Assembly: GCF_000262345.1 (NCBI RefSeq)
Contig: NZ_AJTQ01000124.1
Span: 1-32,481, forward strand
Source of the DNA: Streptomyces xiaopingdaonensis
Lineage (GTDB): Bacteria; Actinomycetota; Actinomycetes; Streptomycetales; Streptomycetaceae
Length of the DNA: 32,481 bases
Direction of reading: 5' to 3'
This document shows, piece by piece, positions 1-7,961 of the stretch. Within the stretch, counting starts at the first letter, position 1. Every line of letters starts with the position of its first letter. The translations under genes were made by a program, and so were the position numbers. The notes beneath the pieces were generated by a model. That model did no database searches and was not told where the DNA came from. It worked only from the letters and a program-made list of their open reading frames with translations.

Positions 1-173
1 CAGTTGTGGCCGAACCGTCGCTGGTGCTTGCGCGCCACGTCGGCCGGGCTGCCCTGCGCCTTCGACTGCGGCGGCTCGGCGGTCGAGCCCTGCATCCGCT
101 CCTGGTCCTCCTCCGCGCTGCTGCGTCCCTGCTTCTGCGCGGCCTGCTTGCGCTGCTTGTTGTGCTTGGCCAT
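1..173 (-). CDS. Small basic hypothetical protein, 3' end off the window
   Basis: I do not recognise a function. The minus-strand frame opens with ATG at 171-173 and reads 57 codons to the window edge without a stop. It begins MAKHNKQRKQAAQKQ and is rich in Lys, Arg, Gln and Ala, with no membrane segment or Cys, so it is probably a small soluble and largely disordered protein. A strong Shine-Dalgarno, AGGAGG (plus-strand cctcct at 183-188), lies nine bases before the ATG and is the best support for it being a real gene. Short MAK-N-KQRKQ proteins are common in Streptomyces genomes as unnamed small proteins (from memory). The stop codon lies outside the window. Confidence 0.72.
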   Translation of the reverse strand, partial: MAKHNKQRKQAAQKQGRSSAEEDQERMQGSTAEPPQSKAQGSPADVARKHQRRFGHN

Positions 174-529
174 GTCCGTTCGCCTCCTGGGGACCTCGAA
201 CCGGTCGACCACGGCAAGCGTTGCACGAGGGATGAAAGTCCGCATGTCGGACGATTGGGGCGAAGTGTGCCGGTCCGACGTCGGGTGGCACCGGCGGAGC
301 GCCCGCCCGCGGGCCGCGCACGGCAGCCCCGTCGTGCCCTCGCGGGGCCGGCACGGCGGCACTTGGGCCGGTCGGGAGGCCGGAGCCGGTGGCCACAACG
401 CCACGCCGACGTTCGATGCGGGCTGCTAACACCCGTACGCTCGGGCAGACTCGAAGAACCCGAAGAAAGCTCCGGGAGACCTCGAAGCAGGCAGCCCAGG
501 TGGGACATGCCGACGGGAGTGGGTGGATC
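174..529. other. Intergenic region between divergent genes, no gene seen
   Basis: 356 bases between the divergently transcribed small protein and the NYN gene. It carries the Shine-Dalgarno of the minus-strand gene at 183-188. For the plus-strand gene there is a weak TTCGAT (411-416) / TACGCT (435-440) pair with an 18-base spacer. The open frames here have no recognisable protein character and I treat them as chance frames of GC-rich DNA. Confidence 0.5.
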
Positions 530-1771
530 GTGAACCGCTGCGTTGTCCTGGTGGACGCCGGGTACCTTTTGGGGGCTGCGGCGAGCCTCCTCGCCGGCGA
601 GCCGGTGCGCTCCCGGATCAGCGTCGACCACGCCGCGCTCGTCGCCGGCCTCCGCGAGCGCGCCGAGGACGACACCGGCTGCTCCCTGCTCCGCATCTAC
701 TGGTTCGACGGCGCCCCCGACCGCGTCCCCCAACCCGAGCACCGCCGGCTGCGCGTGATGCCCCGCGTCACCGTCCGGCTCGGCGCGCTCACCCGCACCG
801 ACGGGCGCTGGGCGCAGAAGGGCGTCGACGCGGCGATGCACGCCGAGCTCACCGAACTCGCCCGCAACCGGGCCTGTTCCGACATCGTGCTGGTGACCGG
901 CGACGGCGACCTGCTGCCCGGACTGATGTCGGCGAAGGAGCACGGCGTCGCCGTCCACCTGTGGGCGGTGCAGGCCGCCGACGGCGACTACAACCAGTCG
1001 GAGGACCTCGTAGCGGAGGCGGACGAGCGCCGCGTCCTCGACCGCGCCTGGCTCACCGGCGTGGCCCGCGCCAAGGAACCGGTCGCGCCCTGCGCGCCGC
1101 AGGAGCCGCGCCCCGAGATCGCCGCGATCCTCTCCGCGCCGCTCCCCGAGACGTCGAAGAACGGCAGCGCCCACGGCAACCGCAGGGCCGAACTCGCCGA
1201 CGAGGCGCCCCGATCCGAGCACGGCAGCGCCGAGCCGGCGGCGGAGACCGGCCAGGCCCCCGCGCCCCGCGCCGAGAACCAGGGCGTGCCCACGCCCAAG
1301 GACCTCGCGGGGCTGAGCCGCGCCTCGGCGGCCAACGGCGTCCTTCCCAGCGCCACCCTGCGCTGGTCCTCGGACAAGGGCATGATCGACCGCACCTCGG
1401 GAGAGTCGCCCGAGACCGCCGGGCTGCCGATGCTCGCCCAGCTCACCTCGGCCGAGCAGCGGTGGGCCGACCGCGAGGAGGACATCACCGAGGTGAGCGG
1501 CGACCCTTTCGAGGTCGGGCAGGTCTTCGCGCGCCGCTGGCTCAAACGCCTCACCAACCGGAGCGACGTGCAGCGCCTCTCCACCGAGTACCCCCGCATC
1601 CCGCACCGCATCGACGGTGAACTCCTGCGCTACGCCGCACGGTTCGGCCTGCTCGCGCACAAGGACGACCAGATCGACGAGCACGACCGCTACGCGATCC
1701 GGGCCGGTTTCTGGCGCCAGGTCGACGACCTCACCGCAGCCCGGTCCGAGCACGCCCCGGCCGGCGAGTGA
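530..1771 (+). CDS. NYN/PIN-like domain protein
   Basis: 413 residues. The N-terminal ~170 residues form a NYN (PIN-like nuclease fold) domain: residues 5-12 read VVLVDAGY with the first acidic residue D9, KGVD gives D100, and TGDGDLLPG gives D125 and D127. These positions match the acidic cluster that binds metal in PIN/NYN ribonucleases, so RNA cleavage or processing is a reasonable inference, but the substrate is unknown. Residues ~180-310 are Ala/Pro/Glu-rich and look disordered. The C-terminal ~110 residues (from about LPMLAQL) form a second compact region. GTG at 530 is chosen because the NYN core starts directly after it and GGGAGTGGG precedes it; the frame is open further upstream, to 389. 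It is monocistronic, with 56 bases before the next gene. Confidence 0.85.
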   Translation: MNRCVVLVDAGYLLGAAASLLAGEPVRSRISVDHAALVAGLRERAEDDTGCSLLRIYWFDGAPDRVPQPEHRRLRVMPRVTVRLGALTRTDGRWAQKGVDAAMHAELTELARNRACSDIVLVTGDGDLLPGLMSAKEHGVAVHLWAVQAADGDYNQSEDLVAEADERRVLDRAWLTGVARAKEPVAPCAPQEPRPEIAAILSAPLPETSKNGSAHGNRRAELADEAPRSEHGSAEPAAETGQAPAPRAENQGVPTPKDLAGLSRASAANGVLPSATLRWSSDKGMIDRTSGESPETAGLPMLAQLTSAEQRWADREEDITEVSGDPFEVGQVFARRWLKRLTNRSDVQRLSTEYPRIPHRIDGELLRYAARFGLLAHKDDQIDEHDRYAIRAGFWRQVDDLTAARSEHAPAGE

Positions 1772-1827
1772 CCCCGGCGGGGGGCTGACGGCCGTGCGCC
1801 AGGCGGCGGCGCGTACCCTCGTGGTTC

Positions 1828-2853
1828 GTGGAATCGGGCACTCGGCAGGCGGTGGAGAGCGTGGAGTCGGCACCCGCGCAGGTCGCCGTGGAGCTGGGGG
1901 AGCTGGTCAAGACGTACCGGCAGGGACGCGCCCGCCGGGGCGGCCCCGCCGTGCCACCGGTGCGGGCGAGCGACGGCGTCAGCCTCCGTGTGCACCGCGG
2001 TGAGATCTTCGGCCTCCTCGGCCCGAACGGCGCCGGCAAGTCCACCCTCGTACGCCAGCTCACCGGCCTGCTGCGACCCGACAGCGGCACGATCCGCGTC
2101 CTCGGTCACGACCTCGTCCGCCACCCCGCGCGGGCGGCCCGGCTCCTCGCCTACCTCGGTCAGGAGTCCACAGCGCTCGACGAACTCACCGTCCGCCTCG
2201 CGGCGGAGACCACGGCGAGGCTCCGCGGCCTCGACGCCGCCGCGGCCGTCGGGGAGTCCGACGCCGTCCTCGACGAGCTGGGGCTCACCGCGCTCCGGAG
2301 CCGCCCGCTCAACCGCCTCTCCGGCGGCCAACGCCGGCTCGCCTGCTGCGCGGCCGCGCTCGTCGGCGACCGTCCGCTCCTCGTCCTCGACGAGCCGACG
2401 ACGGGCATGGACCCGCACGCCCGCCGTGCCGTGTGGGCCGCCGTCGACCGGCGCAGGGCGCGGGGCACCACCGTGGTCCTGGTGACGCACAACGTGATCG
2501 AGGCGGAGACGGTGCTCGACCGGGTGGCCGTGATGGACGCGGGCAGGGTGATCGCCTGCGACACCCCCGGCGGGCTCAAGGCGCTCGTCGGGGACGACGT
2601 ACGGGTCGAACTGGTGTGGCGCGAACGGGCGCCGCTCGACGTTCCCGAGGTCGCCGAACTCCACGGCAGCGCCGCCGTGTCGGGGCGCAGGTGGACGTTG
2701 CGGTTGCCGCCCGAGCAGGCGCGCTCGGCGGTCACCGCCGTCACGGGAGGGGCGGCGTTCGCCGCGCTGGACGACTTCACGCTGGCGACGCCGAGCCTGG
2801 AGGACGTCTATCTGGCGCTCGGCGGCAGCGGCGAGGGCCTGGTGAAGGCGTGA
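1828..2853 (+). CDS. ABC transporter ATP-binding protein (ABC-2 type exporter)
   Basis: 341-residue ATPase subunit of an ABC-2 type exporter; it powers the permease that follows. Seen in order: Walker A GPNGAGKST (about residues 68-76), Q-loop LGQEST, signature LSGGQRR, Walker B LLVLDEPTTGMD and the switch histidine in VLVTHN. The ~90-residue C-terminal extension is typical of drug, antibiotic or lipid export ATPases (DrrA/CcmA-like). No Shine-Dalgarno precedes GTG 1828, but TACCCT at 1814-1819 lies eight bases upstream, so a leaderless mRNA starting at this GTG is likely. An in-frame GTG at 1861, preceded by GGAGAG, is the alternative start. The substrate cannot be deduced. Confidence 0.9.
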   Translation: MESGTRQAVESVESAPAQVAVELGELVKTYRQGRARRGGPAVPPVRASDGVSLRVHRGEIFGLLGPNGAGKSTLVRQLTGLLRPDSGTIRVLGHDLVRHPARAARLLAYLGQESTALDELTVRLAAETTARLRGLDAAAAVGESDAVLDELGLTALRSRPLNRLSGGQRRLACCAAALVGDRPLLVLDEPTTGMDPHARRAVWAAVDRRRARGTTVVLVTHNVIEAETVLDRVAVMDAGRVIACDTPGGLKALVGDDVRVELVWRERAPLDVPEVAELHGSAAVSGRRWTLRLPPEQARSAVTAVTGGAAFAALDDFTLATPSLEDVYLALGGSGEGLVKA

Positions 2854-2926
2854 GCAGGCCGGGGCGCGGCGCCGTACGCGACGAGTGGGCGAGCCGGCCG
2901 GGACGGCCGACGACGAGGGGCAGGGT

Positions 2927-3745
2927 GTGAGCACCACCGCGACGGAGAACGCCGCAACCACCGCCGGACCGCGGCGAGCCGAGCCGGAACAGGCCGCGCT
3001 CGCGCCCGGCGCGGGGTTCGTCCCCGCGCTCGCCGCCGTCTACCGGGCACAACTGTCGCGGGCGAAGGTCTCGCGGATCCCGCTGCTCTTCGTCGCGACC
3101 TTCCAGTCGCTCGGCATCATGGTGCTCATGCGCGGGGTCGTCGACGGCGGCGACGAGGCGCGGGCGGTCGTCTCGGGCGCGAGCGTGCTCGTGGTGGCGT
3201 TCGTCGGACTCAACCTGCTGGCGCAGTACTTCGGCCGGCTGCGCGCGGGCGGCGGCCTGGACCACTACGCGACGCTGCCGGCGCCGCCCGCGTCCGTCGT
3301 CCTCGGGACGGCGGGGGCGTACGCGTCCTTCACGGTGCCGGGCGTCGTCTTCACCGCCGTGGCCGGAAGCCTCCTCTTCCAGCTCCCGCTCGCCGGGCTG
3401 TGGATTCTCGCGGCCGTCATCCCGCTCGCGGGTGCGGCGCTGGCCGGCCTCGGAGCCGCGCTGGGGCTCCTCGCGCCGCGTCCCGAACTCGCGACGCTCT
3501 GCGGGCAGTTGGGCATGTCGGCGGCGCTGCTGCTCGGGGTGCTGCCGCCGGAGCGGCTGCCGCTCCCCGTGCAGTGGCTGCGCGACCTGCTGCCGTCGAC
3601 CTACGGGGTCGAGGCGCTCGCGGCCACCTTCTCGCCGGGCCCGGCCTGGGGAGCGATCCTCGTGGACCTCGGCGTGTGCGCGGCGGTCGGGCTCGTCTCG
3701 CTCGCCGTCGCGACGCGGGCGTACCGCTGGGCGGCCGCGCGCTGA
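2927..3745 (+). CDS. ABC-2 type transporter permease
   Basis: 272-residue integral membrane protein, partner of the ATPase 73 bases upstream. About six hydrophobic segments are visible, including IPLLFVATFQSLGIMVLM, ASVLVVAFVGLNLLA, the Val/Phe-rich stretch around FTVPGVVFTAVAG, and a C-terminal segment ending LVSLAVATRAYRWAAAR. A DLLPSTYGVEAL loop before the last helix is typical of ABC-2 permeases. I chose GTG at 2927 because GAGGGG lies about seven bases before it; GTG at 2885 is in frame and would add 14 Gly/Asp-rich residues. Together the two genes form a minimal exporter of unknown cargo. Confidence 0.87.
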   Translation: MSTTATENAATTAGPRRAEPEQAALAPGAGFVPALAAVYRAQLSRAKVSRIPLLFVATFQSLGIMVLMRGVVDGGDEARAVVSGASVLVVAFVGLNLLAQYFGRLRAGGGLDHYATLPAPPASVVLGTAGAYASFTVPGVVFTAVAGSLLFQLPLAGLWILAAVIPLAGAALAGLGAALGLLAPRPELATLCGQLGMSAALLLGVLPPERLPLPVQWLRDLLPSTYGVEALAATFSPGPAWGAILVDLGVCAAVGLVSLAVATRAYRWAAAR

Positions 3746-3842
3746 CGGTTGCGCGCCGGCGACCGCCCGTCGACGGTTGTGCGGGCCATCCGCTTCCGGG
3801 TCGGCCCACGCGTCCGCCGTCGGGCCTGGCACGATGGCGTCC

Positions 3843-4529
3843 GTGACCGCACCGACGCCTGAGCCCCACCGCCCCGACCCTTCCAGCTCCCCGCAGCCCG
3901 CGTGGGGCTACGGCCCCGCCGCACCGCCGCCCTACTCGGCCGACCAGGGCGCGACGCACTCGGCCTGGGGCGCGGCGGCCCCGCCGCCCGAGCCGGTGGA
4001 CCTCCGCAAGGAGCTGCGCGACGGGGCGCTCTGCGCACTCGCCGTCGGCGTCACGGGTGTGCTGCTTGGCCTCCTCTGGCTCTGGCTCGCCCCGCGCGTC
4101 CCGCTTCTCACGGACGGCGCAGCGGTCTACCTCAAGGACCCCGAGGGCGAGGAAGCCGTGGGTGCCGACGGGGTGTTCACGCTCGTGGGGCTCGCCTTCG
4201 GTGCCGTCAGCGGCGTCGTCCTCTTCCTCGTCCGCAGGCGCGGCGGGATGGGGCTCGCCGTCGGGCTCGCCGTCGGCGGGTTGCTCGCCTCGCTGCTCGC
4301 CTGGGGCGTCGGCACCGTCCTCGGGCCCGAGCAGGACCTCGCGAAGGCCGCGGCCGAGGCGGGGAAGAACGCCACCTTCGAAGCGCCGCTCCGCCTCCAG
4401 GCGAAGGGCGCACTGCTCGCCTGGCCGTTCGCGGCCGTCCTCGTCCACCTCGTGCTCACCGCGGTCTTCGTCGAGCGCGAGGACGAGCCGGGCGGCGCGG
4501 CGCCGGGACAGCCGCAGCCGTCCGCCTGA
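3843..4529 (+). CDS. DUF2567-like four-TM membrane protein
   Basis: 228 residues. A Pro/Ser-rich cytoplasmic head of about 55 residues is followed by four hydrophobic segments: ALCALAVGVTGVLLGLLWLWL, FTLVGLAFGAVSGVVLFLV, GLAVGLAVGGLLASLLAWGV and LLAWPFAAVLVHLVLTAVFV. The topology and the Pro-rich head fit the actinobacterial DUF2567 family, whose function is not known. Start: ATG 3834 and GTG 3843 are both in frame and neither has a Shine-Dalgarno. CACGAT at 3831-3836 lies seven bases before GTG 3843, like a -10 box of a leaderless transcript, so I prefer 3843. The upstream ATG overlaps that box. Confidence 0.8.
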   Translation: MTAPTPEPHRPDPSSSPQPAWGYGPAAPPPYSADQGATHSAWGAAAPPPEPVDLRKELRDGALCALAVGVTGVLLGLLWLWLAPRVPLLTDGAAVYLKDPEGEEAVGADGVFTLVGLAFGAVSGVVLFLVRRRGGMGLAVGLAVGGLLASLLAWGVGTVLGPEQDLAKAAAEAGKNATFEAPLRLQAKGALLAWPFAAVLVHLVLTAVFVEREDEPGGAAPGQPQPSA

Positions 4530-4545
4530 GCCGGCGAACTCCCGT

Positions 4546-4572
4546 ACCCCGCACGCCGATCGGGTGCGGGGT
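4546..4572. terminator. Bidirectional terminator between convergent genes
   Basis: Perfect 9-bp stem, ACCCCGCAC (4546-4554) with GTGCGGGGT (4564-4572), and a 9-base loop. It lies 16 bases after the DUF2567-like stop and immediately against the stop codon of the convergent ybaK, so it can end both transcripts. There is no T tract, as is usual in Streptomyces. Confidence 0.75.
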
Positions 4573-5067
4573 TCAGGACCGGGCGATCGGCGCGAGGACG
4601 GCGTCGGTGAGACGTGCCAGGTCGTCGGGGGCCAGCTCGATCTCCAGGCCGCGGCGGCCCGCGGAGACGTGCACGGTGGGGAGTTCGGCCGCCGAGGAGT
4701 CGAGGACGGTGCGCAGTCGGCGGCGCTGGCCGAGCGGGGAGATGCCCCCGAGGACGTACCCCGTGGCGCGCTCGGCGGCGTCGGGTTCTGCCATGACGGC
4801 GCGCTTGGCGCCGGCCGCCGAGGCGAGCGCCTTGAGGTCGAGCGAGGCGGAGACGGGCACGACGGCGACCGTCAACTCCCCTCCTGCCTCGGCGACGAGC
4901 GTCTTGAAGACCTGCGCGGGCGGGACGCCGAGCGCCTCGGCCGCCTCGCCGCCGTAGGACGGTGCCGCCGGGTCGTGCGCGTACGCGTGGGTGGTGAAGG
5001 CGACGCCTGCGGCGGAGGCCGCGGCCACCGCCGGGGTCGGCGCGGCGGCCTGCTTCTTCTTCGCCAT
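4573..5067 (-). CDS. ybaK: YbaK/EbsC-family Cys-tRNA(Pro) deacylase
   Basis: 164 residues, the full length of a stand-alone YbaK protein. The family hydrolyses Cys mischarged on tRNA(Pro) in the cytoplasm (established for bacterial YbaK). Visible features are the early YGGEAAEALGVPPAQVFKTLV stretch containing the conserved Lys (K55), the VVPVSASLDLKALA core strand/helix, GGISPLGQRRRL and the C-terminal GRRGLEIELAPDDLARLT. ATG 5067 is preceded by AGGAGAAC. The 39-base gap from the upstream LON-domain gene on the same strand suggests one transcript. The trans-editing function is assigned by family only. Confidence 0.93.
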   Translation of the reverse strand: MAKKKQAAAPTPAVAAASAAGVAFTTHAYAHDPAAPSYGGEAAEALGVPPAQVFKTLVAEAGGELTVAVVPVSASLDLKALASAAGAKRAVMAEPDAAERATGYVLGGISPLGQRRRLRTVLDSSAAELPTVHVSAGRRGLEIELAPDDLARLTDAVLAPIARS

Positions 5068-5106
5068 GGGCGGTTCTCCTGCGGGCCGACTCGCGTCGGC
5101 GGAGGG

Positions 5107-5877
5107 TCAGTTGGGGCTGGTCGGCGACTTGGTCAGGTCCACGGCCGGGACCGAGGGGAGCTTGGCGATCGTCGAGGTCTCGCGGCGCAGGAGGCGCAAC
5201 TCGTCCGCGAGCCTCGTCGCGGTGTCGGGCGCCTGGAGCAGCCGCTGCTTCGTGGGGACGTCGAGGATCGTGGCGGCGGCGACGAGGTAGGAGACGACGG
5301 ACGGCTCGTCCGGGAGTTCCTGACCCTCGGCGAGCGTCCGTTCGCGCGCGCCCGCGAGCCGCTTCTGGTACGAGCGGAAGGCCCGCAGCACCCCGGAGGC
5401 GAGCGCGCCCGCGCCGTCGCCCTCCTCCTCGGGGAGCTCCTCGACCTCGCCGGTCAGGTAGGGGCCGCTCGCGTCGACCGAGTGGAGCCGGAAGCGCGTG
5501 GTGCCGGTGGCGAGGACCTCGAACCGCTCGGCCGGTGTCTCGGCGTCCTCCTCCTCGAGGGCGCCGGCGGTCTCGCGGATCGTCGAGGCGTCGGCGATGC
5601 AGCCGATCTCGTGGAAGGCGCGGATCGGCTCCGGGCCGAAGCCGGCGGCCGGCTCCGTGCCGGCGGGCGGCGCCGAGTCGGGAAGGCCGATGGCGGTCGG
5701 TGCCACCTCGTACCCGTCCTTGATGGCGACGACGCCGAAGAGTCTCGGCTGTCCTTCGGGGAGCGCCTGCAAGTCGCCTACGAGCGCGCGGTACCGGGGC
5801 TCGAAGACGCTCAGCGGCAGCACGAGGCCGGGGAAGAGTACCGAGTTGAGCGGGAAGAGCGGAAGCGCGGTGGTCAC
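5107..5877 (-). CDS. LON peptidase substrate-binding domain protein
   Basis: 256 residues. The start TTALPLFPLNSVLFPGLVLPLSVFEPRY is the canonical opening of the LON N-terminal (substrate-binding, PUA-like) domain. No AAA or Ser-Lys protease domain follows, so this is a stand-alone LON-N protein of unknown molecular role, not a protease. The second half is helical and ends in a Leu/Arg-rich region (ATRLADELRLLRRETSTIAKL). The GTG start at 5877 has no Shine-Dalgarno. TAGGCT on the minus strand ends eight bases before it, so a leaderless message is possible, and that box is part of an 18-bp inverted repeat at 5883-5900. It precedes ybaK by 39 bases and is probably cotranscribed with it. Confidence 0.88.
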   Translation of the reverse strand: MTTALPLFPLNSVLFPGLVLPLSVFEPRYRALVGDLQALPEGQPRLFGVVAIKDGYEVAPTAIGLPDSAPPAGTEPAAGFGPEPIRAFHEIGCIADASTIRETAGALEEEDAETPAERFEVLATGTTRFRLHSVDASGPYLTGEVEELPEEEGDGAGALASGVLRAFRSYQKRLAGARERTLAEGQELPDEPSVVSYLVAAATILDVPTKQRLLQAPDTATRLADELRLLRRETSTIAKLPSVPAVDLTKSPTSPN

Positions 5878-5882
5878 GACCG

Positions 5883-5900
5883 GTAAGCCTAAAGCCTTAC
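5883..5900 (-). promoter_or_regulatory. Imperfect palindrome at the LON-domain gene promoter
   Basis: On the minus strand GTAAGGCT and AGGCTTAC flank TT, with seven of eight pairs matching. It contains TAGGCT (TANNNT), which ends eight bases before the GTG start, so it would overlap the -10 box and could be an operator. It resembles half an iron box (TTAGGCT) only loosely, so the cognate regulator is not identified. Confidence 0.4.
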
Positions 5901-5958
5901 GGGGCGGCTGTGGCGACCGTGCGGGCAGCTCGCTGCTCGGCGGGCGGCCGGCACGGCG

Positions 5959-7650
5959 TCACTGCCTGCGCAGCAGGCGGGTGGCGCCGGCGGCGACCGT
6001 GGTGGCGAGCGTCCAGCCGAGCACGATCATCAGGGCCGCGATCCACTGCCCGTTCCCCGGAGGGTCCCAGGCGGTGTCCTGGCCGAAGCTGATCACGGGC
6101 AGCAGCAGGTCGAGCGCGTAGAGCGGCGCGTTCCACTGCGGAGACTCCTCGGGTACGACCTCGGTGGGCGGATGGCCGGCGAACCAGAGGGCTCCCGACG
6201 CCCACAGCACCGCCATCCACACGGCGGCCTGCGCCGGACGGTAGCCGTAGGCGACCGTCCAGTCCTGGAGGTACCCCCAGACCTTGCCGACGAGGGGCAG
6301 CGTCTCGCGCCTGCGCCGCTGCTTGGCGAGGAGGACGGTGCGCGCGTTGGTGTCCTCGCCGCTCTGCCGGTAGACGGTGGCGAGTTGCTCGTACGGCTCC
6401 GGGCTGTACTCGGGGGTGGCAGAGGCGACCCAGGCGAGGCGCTCGCGGACGTTGAAGTGCCCCTCCTTCGGTATCGCGTGCCGGTAGCTGAAGCCGGCCA
6501 TCCACAGCCGCTGCCCGTCCGGCCAACTGCCCACCCGGTCCAGCAGCTTCTCGACGGTGGCGCCGGAGAGGACGACGAGGCCGCGCTCCGGAGGCTGCGG
6601 GGTGAACGCCAGCTCGGGCGCCGTGATGCGCCGCAGCGACAGCTCCTGGTCGCGTTGGAGGACGAAGCGGGCGTTCTCGATCATCAGCGCGGAGCCGAAC
6701 CTGCCGTCGTCGAGGACCATCCCGCCCGTGCACTCGAACCGCTTGGTGCGCCAGCGTGCGTCCCGCGGCACGACGCGTCCGCCGGTCGCCACCGGCATGG
6801 CGCTCGTCGGCGTGCCCTGGAGGTGCGCGGCCTGGCTGCGGTGCGCGTCGGCGAAGCTCGCCGTCTGTTCGACCGTCAACTGCGGTGCGTAGAGCGCGTG
6901 TCGGCCGTGCCGGTTGCGCAGCACCGTGCCGAGCATCTCCAGCGAGGAGCCGATCGTCGCGCCGCGGAGGCTCACCTCGCCGTCGGTGCGTAACAGGCTC
7001 GCCTGGAGCTCCTGCCCCACGCTGATGCCGTCGGCCGCGATGGCGCGGGCGCGGGCAGGCAGCCGCGTCGGCCGGTGCGCGGCGTCGGCGAGGGAGGGGG
7101 CGGGGAGGGCGCCGTCCCTCGGGGCGCTGCCGATCGTGGCCTGGTTGAGGAGGAGGTCGGTGCCGATCACCGCGTCGGTGAGGCGGATGCCGGAGGGGAT
7201 GCTGCACCGCGGCAGGTGGAGGTCGCCCTCGGTGGTGAGGCGGGCGGCCTCCAGCCTCGGCAGGTAGCAGTCGACGAACCTGCCGGTGCGCACGTGCGCT
7301 TCGGGCATCCGCACCTCGTCCTCGAAGCGGCAGTGGCGGAACTCGAAGAACGGGTCGACGCTGCCGCCCGAGAGGTCGAGGCACCCGCGGACCTGGGCGC
7401 CGACGAGGTGGAGCGAGGTCACGCGGCCCAGCAGCGCGGCGGGGCCGTGGAGCAGGAGCAGCGCGACGACGCGGGCGCGTACGGTGCGCTCCGGGCCCCA
7501 CTCGGCGTCGCCGTTCGGATCGTCGTGCTCCGCGCGTCCGCTGCGGAGGTCGAGCGTGCTGCCGTTGCGGAACGCCTGCCACAGCGCCCACTCGGCCGTC
7601 GAGAGCGACAGCCCCGCGGGCGGGTCCCCTGCACTCTGCGGATCGGTCAC
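5959..7650 (-). CDS. Membrane protein with beta-helix-like repeats and two C-terminal TM segments
   Basis: 563 residues; function not known. Residues ~60-420 contain repeated short motifs of the type L-x-L-x-x-A-x-I (for example LHLVGAQVRGCLDLSGGSV and IRLTDAVIGTDLLLNQATIG), like pentapeptide or right-handed beta-helix proteins. The C-terminus has two hydrophobic segments, around AQAAVWMAVLWASGALWFAG and QWIAALMIVLGWTLATTVAAGA, with LYALDLLLPVISFGQ between them. Homologues in Streptomyces are often named membrane oxidoreductases; I see no nucleotide-binding motif supporting that name. GTG 7650 is chosen because AAGGGG lies about nine bases upstream. The frame stays open to 7899, but that extension has no protein character. 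It is divergent from hisD. Confidence 0.8.
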   Translation of the reverse strand: MTDPQSAGDPPAGLSLSTAEWALWQAFRNGSTLDLRSGRAEHDDPNGDAEWGPERTVRARVVALLLLHGPAALLGRVTSLHLVGAQVRGCLDLSGGSVDPFFEFRHCRFEDEVRMPEAHVRTGRFVDCYLPRLEAARLTTEGDLHLPRCSIPSGIRLTDAVIGTDLLLNQATIGSAPRDGALPAPSLADAAHRPTRLPARARAIAADGISVGQELQASLLRTDGEVSLRGATIGSSLEMLGTVLRNRHGRHALYAPQLTVEQTASFADAHRSQAAHLQGTPTSAMPVATGGRVVPRDARWRTKRFECTGGMVLDDGRFGSALMIENARFVLQRDQELSLRRITAPELAFTPQPPERGLVVLSGATVEKLLDRVGSWPDGQRLWMAGFSYRHAIPKEGHFNVRERLAWVASATPEYSPEPYEQLATVYRQSGEDTNARTVLLAKQRRRRETLPLVGKVWGYLQDWTVAYGYRPAQAAVWMAVLWASGALWFAGHPPTEVVPEESPQWNAPLYALDLLLPVISFGQDTAWDPPGNGQWIAALMIVLGWTLATTVAAGATRLLRRQ

Positions 7651-7961
7651 GTAGCGCAGCCCCTTAGCCTCTGCCGGGGTCGCTCCGAGTGACCCCGCTC
7701 TCCTCTGGTGATTCCGCCCGCCACTCCCGGCTACACACCGCAGCACCCGGTGACGGACGGTTCGTTGCGCTACGTTAGCCGTCCCGTGTCCCCAAACGGC
7801 CTGCGCCGGCGGTCGGTTGGCGTGAACGGCGGGAACGGTGGGAGTCCCCGGGCCGCCTCGCGCCGATGGTCGGTGCCCGCTCGGGCACGAGGTGTACACG
7901 AAGGTGTACCGAAGGATGGAACGATGTCGGGGACTCGCGCGGTGTCTGAGAGACTGGAGTC
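7651..7961. other. Divergent intergenic region ahead of hisD
   Basis: 311 bases without a convincing gene. It holds a 7-bp inverted repeat, CGGGGTC (7675-7681) with GACCCCG (7691-7697), in the probable leader of the minus-strand membrane gene. It also holds a TACGTT box (7771-7776) that could be a weak -10 for hisD, and the tandem repeat at 7890-7924. Confidence 0.5.
7890..7924 (+). promoter_or_regulatory. Tandem GTGTAC-containing repeat upstream of hisD
   Basis: Three head-to-tail units of 11-12 bases (AGGTGTACACGA, AGGTGTACCGA, AGGATGGAACGA). The first contains the perfect 8-bp palindrome GTGTACAC. They lie 38-72 bases before the hisD start, within helical register of one another, so they may be operator sites for a regulator of the his cluster. 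No named regulator is assigned. Confidence 0.45.
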
